Under the pieces are notes generated by a model. That model was given only the letters and a program-made list of their open reading frames with translations, searched no databases and was not told the origin of the DNA. A DNA stretch of 9,901 nt. It comes from Oxalobacteraceae bacterium. GTDB taxonomy: Bacteria > Pseudomonadota > Gammaproteobacteria > Burkholderiales > Burkholderiaceae_D. The DNA is taken from assembly GCA_947446335.1 (NCBI GenBank), contig CANFGA010000070.1, positions 1 through 9,901 of the forward strand, read 5' to 3'. Positions within the stretch are counted from its first letter, which is position 1, and each line of letters starts with the position of its first letter. This document shows, in pieces, positions 5,128-9,901 of the stretch. A program made the translations under genes and the position numbers.

Positions 5128-8100
5128 ATCTGACGCCCGATGCGCGCGAACAATACAGCGCGCAGATACCGGCGCTGCACCTGTTGTGCAATCTGGGCTG
5201 GCAGTTTCTCAGCACAGTCGATTGTCTGGCGCTGCGCGGGAGTACCCGCGAAGTGCTGCTCAAACCCCGGCTGATCGAAGTGCTGCAGAGGCGGCGCTAT
5301 GAATACAAGGGCGAGTGGTATCCGCTGTCGCCGGGCGGCATCGACCAGATCGTGCGCGAATTGTCGGCGCTCAGCCTGGCCGAGGGCTTGCTGGCGGCGA
5401 ACGAACGCCTGTATGCCAAACTGGCCTTCGGCATCACGATCACCGAGTTCATGGCCGACGGCAAGAAGCATCAGCCGACCATCGCCGTGATCGACTGGAG
5501 CGACGTGGCCGCCAACCGCTGGGACGTGACCGAAGAGCTGGAAGTGCTGTCGGCTGCCGGCACCCATCACCGCACGCCCGATGTGGTGGCCTATGTCAAC
5601 GGCTTGCCGCTGGTGGTGATGGAAGCGAAGCGGGCTGAGTCCAGCCATGCCGGCAAGGTAACGTGGCAAGAGGGTATCAGCCAGCACTTGCGCAACCAGC
5701 GCCCTGATGAAATTCCCGCGCTGTTTGCACATGCCCAGTTGCTGCTGGCCATCAGCGAGACCGAGGGCCGCTATGGCACCACGCACACGGCGCTCAAGTT
5801 CTGGGCGCGCTGGCGCGAGCAAGAGTTTGACGATGCACATATCGATGGCATCAAGAACCTGCCTTTGTCCGCCAGCACGCGCGCGTCATTGTTTGCCGGC
5901 AAGCTTGATCGCATCGTCCGTTATTTCGATGCGTTGTGGTCGCAGCCGATGCAAGCCACCGAGCAAGATCGGCTGCTGGTCAGTTTGCTGACCCCGGCGC
6001 GGCTGCTGGAATTCTTGCGTGGTCATCTGCTGTTCGATCGCAAGGTCGGCAAGATCGTCGCGCGTTACCAGCAGTTTTTCGGCATCCGCGCGCTGATTGC
6101 GCGCATCAGCCGCGTGCGCGTTGATGGCGGGCGCGAGGGTGGTGTGCTCTGGCACACCACCGGCTCGGGCAAGAGCTTCACGATGGTGTTGCTGAGCAAG
6201 GCCATGCTGATGGTCGACGCGTTGAAGCAATGCCGCGTGGTCGTCGTCACCGACCGGCTCGATCTGGAAGACCAGCTGGCGCGCAATTTTTTGAGCGGCG
6301 GCGCGTTTGGTTCCCCTATCGGCAGCCGCAAGGACGGCGAACACAGCAAGGCGTTGTCGGGGCGCGACCTGGCGCGGCGCATCGGCACCGGCTTGGATCG
6401 CATCACCTTCACGCTGGTGCACAAGTTCAACTCGGCGTCCAGGTTGCCCGAGTGCCGCAACGACTCGGCCGATTTGATCGTGCTGGTCGACGAGGGGCAC
6501 CGCAGCCATGGCGGCGAAACGCACGAGCGGATGAAAAAGGCGCTGCCCAACGCCGCTTATGTCGCCTTCACCGGCACGCCGCTGCTCAAGCAAGACAAGA
6601 CGGCCAACAAGTTCGGCCCCATCGTGCACGCTTACAGCATGCAGCGCGCGGTCGAAGACGGCACCGTCGCGCCGCTGTTGTATGAAGAGCGGGTGCCGGA
6701 ACTGAGCATCAATGAGGCAGCCGTGAGCCGCTGGTTCGACCAGATCACGGCCAGCTTGAACGAGGCGCAGCGCAACGATCTGAAGAAGAAATTTGCCCGC
6801 AAGGGCGCGATCTACGGCGCGGCCAATCGGATCGAGTTGATCGCGTGGGACATCGCGACCCATTTCAGCGCCAACATCAAGCAACCGGGTCTGGGCTTGA
6901 AAGGCCAGGTGGCCACCGCCAGCAAACTCGACGCCATCCGCTACAAGAAAGCGCTCGATGCAACGGGGCTGGTCACGAGCATCGTCATCATGTCGCCGCC
7001 CGATACGCGCGAGGGTAATTCGGATGTGGATGAAGACAGCTTGCCCGAGGTGCAGCAATGGTGGAAGCAAAACATGGCCGTGCATGGCGCCGACCCTGAG
7101 CAGTTTGAAAAGCAAGCGTTGCGCGCTTTCGCCTGCGATGGCGCGCCGGATCTGTTGATCGTGGTGGACAAGCTGCTGACCGGTTTTGACGAGCCGCGCA
7201 ATGCGGTGCTGTACATTGACAAGCCGCTGCATGGGCATAATCTGATCCAGGCCGTGGCCCGGGTCAATCGCCTGCACGACGCCAAGCGCTACGGCGTGCT
7301 GGTCGACTATCGCGGGATCTTGAAAGAACTCGATACCGCCATCCGGGCCTATCAGGATCTGGAGAACCGCACCCAGGGCGGCTTTGACGTGGCCGACATC
7401 GACGGTCTGTACCGCCAGTTCAGCACCGAATACAAGCGTCTGCCCGCGCTGCACGATCAGCTGCTGTCTTTTTTCAAGGGCGTGACCAACAGGCTAGATC
7501 GCGAGAGCTACCGGCAAGTGCTGACGCCGAAATATGCGCGCAGCGCGGACGGAGCCGGCGATGAGGAACACGACCAACGTCAGAAGCTGCGCGACGATTT
7601 CTATGCGGCGCTGACCGCCTTCGGCTTGTGCCTGCAGACGGCGCTGTCGTCGCGCAGTTTTTTCGAAGACCAGCGTTTTTCAGAGAGCCTGATCGCGCGC
7701 TACAAGTCGGACTTGCGCTTCTTCACCGAACTGCGCCAGAGCGCGCGCCGCGATGCGATGGAGACCGTCGATTACAGCGTCTATGAAGAGCAAATCCGCC
7801 GTCTGGTGGACCAGCAAGTGATCGGCACCGAAGTGCGCGAGCCCGGCGGCGTGTATCTGGTGCATCAACTGGGCCAGGAAGAAGATCCGGCCCAGTGGTC
7901 CGACGAAAAAACACGCAATGAAACGGACCTGATCCGCACCCGGCTGCGCAAGACCATCTTGCAAGCGCTGGCCGACGATCCGTATGCGCAAAAGGTATTC
8001 GGCGAGTTGCTGAACCTGGCCATTGCCGAGGCCGAGGCCATGTTTGATCATCCGCTCAAGCAGTACGCGCTGTTCAAGCAATTCGATCTGCAGCTGGAGC

Positions 8101-8426
8101 AGCGCCAGACACCGGGCATGCCCGAGGCGCTGTCACAGCAACCTCACGCCAAGGCGTATTTTGGTGCGATGCGGCTGGTGCTGGGCGAGGCACGGTTTGC
8201 CGCGCTGGGCGCTGCCGAGCGCGATGGCCTGGTGCAACAGGCGCTCGCGATGGATGGCATCGTGCGCGATGTGGTGGCGGAAAATTCGTTGAACCCGCAG
8301 AACATCGAGGCGGCGATTCGGCAATGCCTGTTGCCGAGGCTGTTCGCCGCGCTCGGGCTCGATGACGCCAAGGCGGTGGTGGAGCAGGTGATACAGATTG
8401 CCCGCGTGGGATTGAGCCGGGCATGA
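5124..8426 (+). CDS. hsdR: Type I restriction endonuclease subunit HsdR
   Basis: 1100 residues, normal for HsdR. This is the motor-nuclease subunit: it translocates DNA using ATP and cuts far from an unmethylated site. In order it shows the PD-(D/E)xK nuclease pattern with Asp153 and Glu167-Ala-Lys169 (VVMEAKR). Helicase motif I is TTGSGKS (345-351) and motif II is DEGH (456-459). Motif III is TGTP (483-486), the motif V-like region is LLTGFDEP (684-691), and motif VI is QAVARVNR (709-716). The C-terminal helical region (about 750-1100) docks the methylase. All catalytic residues are present. The start is TTG 5124, because the conserved N-terminus begins there and GGAG precedes it. It overlaps the hsdS stop by 4 bases, so translation is probably coupled and inefficient, which would keep restriction below modification. 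It ends in an ATGA overlap with the metallopeptidase gene. Confidence 0.95.
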   Translation: MNLTPDAREQYSAQIPALHLLCNLGWQFLSTVDCLALRGSTREVLLKPRLIEVLQRRRYEYKGEWYPLSPGGIDQIVRELSALSLAEGLLAANERLYAKLAFGITITEFMADGKKHQPTIAVIDWSDVAANRWDVTEELEVLSAAGTHHRTPDVVAYVNGLPLVVMEAKRAESSHAGKVTWQEGISQHLRNQRPDEIPALFAHAQLLLAISETEGRYGTTHTALKFWARWREQEFDDAHIDGIKNLPLSASTRASLFAGKLDRIVRYFDALWSQPMQATEQDRLLVSLLTPARLLEFLRGHLLFDRKVGKIVARYQQFFGIRALIARISRVRVDGGREGGVLWHTTGSGKSFTMVLLSKAMLMVDALKQCRVVVVTDRLDLEDQLARNFLSGGAFGSPIGSRKDGEHSKALSGRDLARRIGTGLDRITFTLVHKFNSASRLPECRNDSADLIVLVDEGHRSHGGETHERMKKALPNAAYVAFTGTPLLKQDKTANKFGPIVHAYSMQRAVEDGTVAPLLYEERVPELSINEAAVSRWFDQITASLNEAQRNDLKKKFARKGAIYGAANRIELIAWDIATHFSANIKQPGLGLKGQVATASKLDAIRYKKALDATGLVTSIVIMSPPDTREGNSDVDEDSLPEVQQWWKQNMAVHGADPEQFEKQALRAFACDGAPDLLIVVDKLLTGFDEPRNAVLYIDKPLHGHNLIQAVARVNRLHDAKRYGVLVDYRGILKELDTAIRAYQDLENRTQGGFDVADIDGLYRQFSTEYKRLPALHDQLLSFFKGVTNRLDRESYRQVLTPKYARSADGAGDEEHDQRQKLRDDFYAALTAFGLCLQTALSSRSFFEDQRFSESLIARYKSDLRFFTELRQSARRDAMETVDYSVYEEQIRRLVDQQVIGTEVREPGGVYLVHQLGQEEDPAQWSDEKTRNETDLIRTRLRKTILQALADDPYAQKVFGELLNLAIAEAEAMFDHPLKQYALFKQFDLQLEQRQTPGMPEALSQQPHAKAYFGAMRLVLGEARFAALGAAERDGLVQQALAMDGIVRDVVAENSLNPQNIEAAIRQCLLPRLFAALGLDDAKAVVEQVIQIARVGLSRA

Positions 8427-9232
8427 GCACGCTGTCGAACCTGGCAGATGGCCCAGCGGCGGCCGGCGAAGGCGCGGCCGGCGGCGGCATGGAGTCTTTC
8501 ATCACCCGGCACAGTTTCAGGTATGGCGATGAAACCATCGATTTCGATCTGCGCCGCCAGCACGAGCGCAAGGTGCGGCGCGTGGCGATTCACGTTGAAT
8601 CCGATGGCAGGGTGATCGTCGATGCGCCGGCAGATGCATCCGATGCGATGGTGCTGGTGGCAGTCAAGCAGCGGGCGCGCTGGATCAGCGGCCACCTGAG
8701 CGCGGTCCGAACCCGGCTGGCGCACGTGCTGCCGCGCGAATACGTCAGCGGCGAGTCATTGATGTATCTGGGGCGGCGTTATCGGCTCAAGGTGGTGATC
8801 ACGCCGAATGCTGCGCCGCGCACGCGGATGCGCGGCGGCCATATCGAAGTGGTGGCTGCCGTGTTGTGCGCCGAGTCGATCCGCGCCGCGCTCGATGCCT
8901 GGTTTCGTCAGCGCGCCAGGGCCGTGTTTGCCGAGCGCATGGCAGCGCTCGCTGCACCGCTGCGCTGGGTCGAGCAGATTCCTGCGCTGCGTTTGCAAGC
9001 GATGAAGGTACAGTGGGGCAGTTGTTCACCTGCGGGACGCATCACGCTCAACCCGTTCCTGGTCAGGGCGCCGCGCGAGTGCATCGATTATGTCGTGCTG
9101 CACGAGCTGTGCCACCTGCAACACCATAACCACAGCCCGAAGTTCTACCATGCACTCGATTGCCATATGCCGGGCTGGCGCGACATCAAGCAGCGGCTTG
9201 ATCAGATGGCTGAGCAGGTGCTGCGCAGATGA
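8423..9232 (+). CDS. YgjP-type (M48-like) zinc-dependent metallopeptidase
   Basis: 269 residues as annotated. The C-terminal part carries the YgjP/DUF45 hallmarks: QWGSCSPAGRITLNPFLV (197-214), the zinc-binding and catalytic HELCH (227-231) and a third probable ligand His237 in NHSPKFY. The N-terminal half has the usual beta-rich region with VRRVAIHVESDGRVIVDAP (51-69). No signal peptide or membrane segment is visible, so it is likely cytoplasmic. The ATG at 8423 gives an ATGA overlap with hsdR. A second ATG at 8489 would remove a 22-residue Ala/Gly-rich leader that looks unlike the family, so the true protein may be 247 residues. Proteins of this family recur next to hsdR in type I R-M loci. 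A role in turning over HsdR or another complex subunit is plausible but is inference. Confidence 0.9.
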   Translation: MSTLSNLADGPAAAGEGAAGGGMESFITRHSFRYGDETIDFDLRRQHERKVRRVAIHVESDGRVIVDAPADASDAMVLVAVKQRARWISGHLSAVRTRLAHVLPREYVSGESLMYLGRRYRLKVVITPNAAPRTRMRGGHIEVVAAVLCAESIRAALDAWFRQRARAVFAERMAALAAPLRWVEQIPALRLQAMKVQWGSCSPAGRITLNPFLVRAPRECIDYVVLHELCHLQHHNHSPKFYHALDCHMPGWRDIKQRLDQMAEQVLRR

Positions 9233-9240
9233 ATGTCGAT

Positions 9241-9269
9241 GATGCATGCGCATCGCGTGCGCATGCATC
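9241..9269. terminator. Strong hairpin between convergent genes, probable bidirectional terminator
   Basis: GATGCATGCGCA (9241-9252) pairs perfectly with TGCGCATGCATC (9258-9269) across a 5-base loop. It begins 9 bases after the metallopeptidase stop and lies 13 bases from the stop of the convergent transporter gene. The position fits a shared terminator. No T-tract follows on either strand, so termination efficiency is uncertain, and it may act as an mRNA 3'-end stabilising stem instead. Confidence 0.6.
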
Positions 9270-9281
9270 GAGCGCGAACCT

Positions 9282-9901
9282 TCAGCAAGCGCCCTGGCGT
9301 GGCGTCACCGTGACCGGCAGATTGAACAGCGGGCGCAGCGAGAGCGCGACCCAGTTGCCGGCCAGGGCGAACACGATCCACAGCCAGCCATGCAGGCTGC
9401 CGGACGCGATGCCGCTGAAAAAGGCGCCGATGTTGCAGCCATAGGCCAGGCGCGCGCCGTAACCGAGCAACAGGCCGCCGATCACCGATGCGGCCAGATG
9501 CTGGCCGGAAATGCGCCAGCCCGGGACGAACTTGCTGGCCAGACCGGCCGCCAGCAGCGCGCCCAGGATGATGCCGATATCCATGACCGAGGTGATGTCG
9601 TTGAGCACGCTGCTCGATAGTGCCTGCTCCATCGCCGGGTTGGCATAGCCGGACCAGGTCGCGACCGGCAAGCCGGCGCTTTGCAAGCCCATGCCGCCCC
9701 ACAGCACGAAAGCCGAGGTGATGCCCCACGGGCGTCCGGCCAGATACAGCGTCGCAAAATTGAGCAGCGTCAGCGCCAGCGCTCCGGCCAGCAACGGCCA
9801 CGGACCGCGCAGCCACGATGCATTCTTGATCGTCACGATGCTTTCCAGCACGCCATGGCGCGCGCGTTCCATCCGCGCCACCACTACATAGGCGATCGAA
9901 A
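9282..9901 (-). CDS. YeeE/YedE-family membrane transporter, C-terminal part (partial)
   Basis: This minus-strand gene ends at 9282 and runs off the right edge with no stop before 9901, so 205 C-terminal residues are visible. The sequence is hydrophobic with about five membrane segments, for example WPLLAGALALTLLNFATLYL and DIGIILGALLAAGLASKFV. It carries the family pattern LLGYGARLAYGCNIGAFFSG, whose cysteine lies in the conserved GC motif of YeeE/YedE proteins. Members import thiosulfate or related sulfur compounds across the inner membrane, using conserved cysteines. Full family members are about 350-400 residues, so roughly half is present. The in-frame GTG at 9884 is not chosen as start, because the frame stays open beyond it with family-like residues (SIAYVVVARMER). 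It is convergent to the R-M operon and probably unrelated. Confidence 0.82.
   Translation of the reverse strand, partial: SIAYVVVARMERARHGVLESIVTIKNASWLRGPWPLLAGALALTLLNFATLYLAGRPWGITSAFVLWGGMGLQSAGLPVATWSGYANPAMEQALSSSVLNDITSVMDIGIILGALLAAGLASKFVPGWRISGQHLAASVIGGLLLGYGARLAYGCNIGAFFSGIASGSLHGWLWIVFALAGNWVALSLRPLFNLPVTVTPRQGAC

Noticed and set aside
6489..6500. DEGH in place of DEAD/DEAH in HsdR motif II
   Set aside because: The Asp and Glu that handle Mg-ATP are kept, and this variation is common among type I HsdR proteins, so it is not a defect.
5886..7454. 522-codon open frame on the minus strand
   Set aside because: It lies entirely antisense to hsdR, whose catalytic motifs are intact. 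Long antisense frames are expected in GC-rich genes, and its product shows no family pattern.

Overview
The window looks like a chromosomal segment of a GC-rich proteobacterium. Coding regions are roughly 60% GC, and the flanking oxidoreductase and YeeE/YedE-type transporter resemble those of beta-proteobacteria such as Oxalobacteraceae. That placement is an inference from protein style, not a search. The centre is a type I restriction-modification (R-M) locus of about 8.5 kb set between two unrelated housekeeping-type genes.

Layout. At 1-284 is the C-terminal end of a flavin-dependent monooxygenase/oxidoreductase. At 285-662 is a non-coding stretch with six copies of a short GGYTCGA motif in both orientations and two long imperfect inverted repeats. 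At 663-707 an 18-bp-armed palindrome overlaps a near-consensus sigma-70 promoter. Six overlapping same-strand genes follow: a half-size HsdS-like protein (735-1358), HsdM (1355-2866), a RhuM-family protein (2859-3905), full two-domain HsdS (3895-5127), HsdR (TTG start, 5124-8426) and a YgjP-type zinc metallopeptidase (8423-9232). A strong hairpin at 9241-9269 separates this operon from a convergent, truncated YeeE/YedE-family membrane protein (9282-9901, minus strand).

How the genes work together. HsdM and HsdS should form an N6-adenine methyltransferase, and addition of HsdR gives the ATP-dependent restriction complex. Every gene junction overlaps by 4-11 bases, so one mRNA with translational coupling is likely. 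The less expected parts are a second, half-size specificity protein ahead of hsdM, a RhuM protein between hsdM and hsdS, and a metallopeptidase coupled to hsdR. All three share the operon with the core R-M genes. The first recognition domain of HsdS is far more AT-rich (about 42% GC) than its surroundings, which fits domain replacement by horizontal transfer. The likely operator over the only clear promoter, the T7 tract in its spacer and the HTH-like N-terminus of RhuM suggest regulation worth testing.
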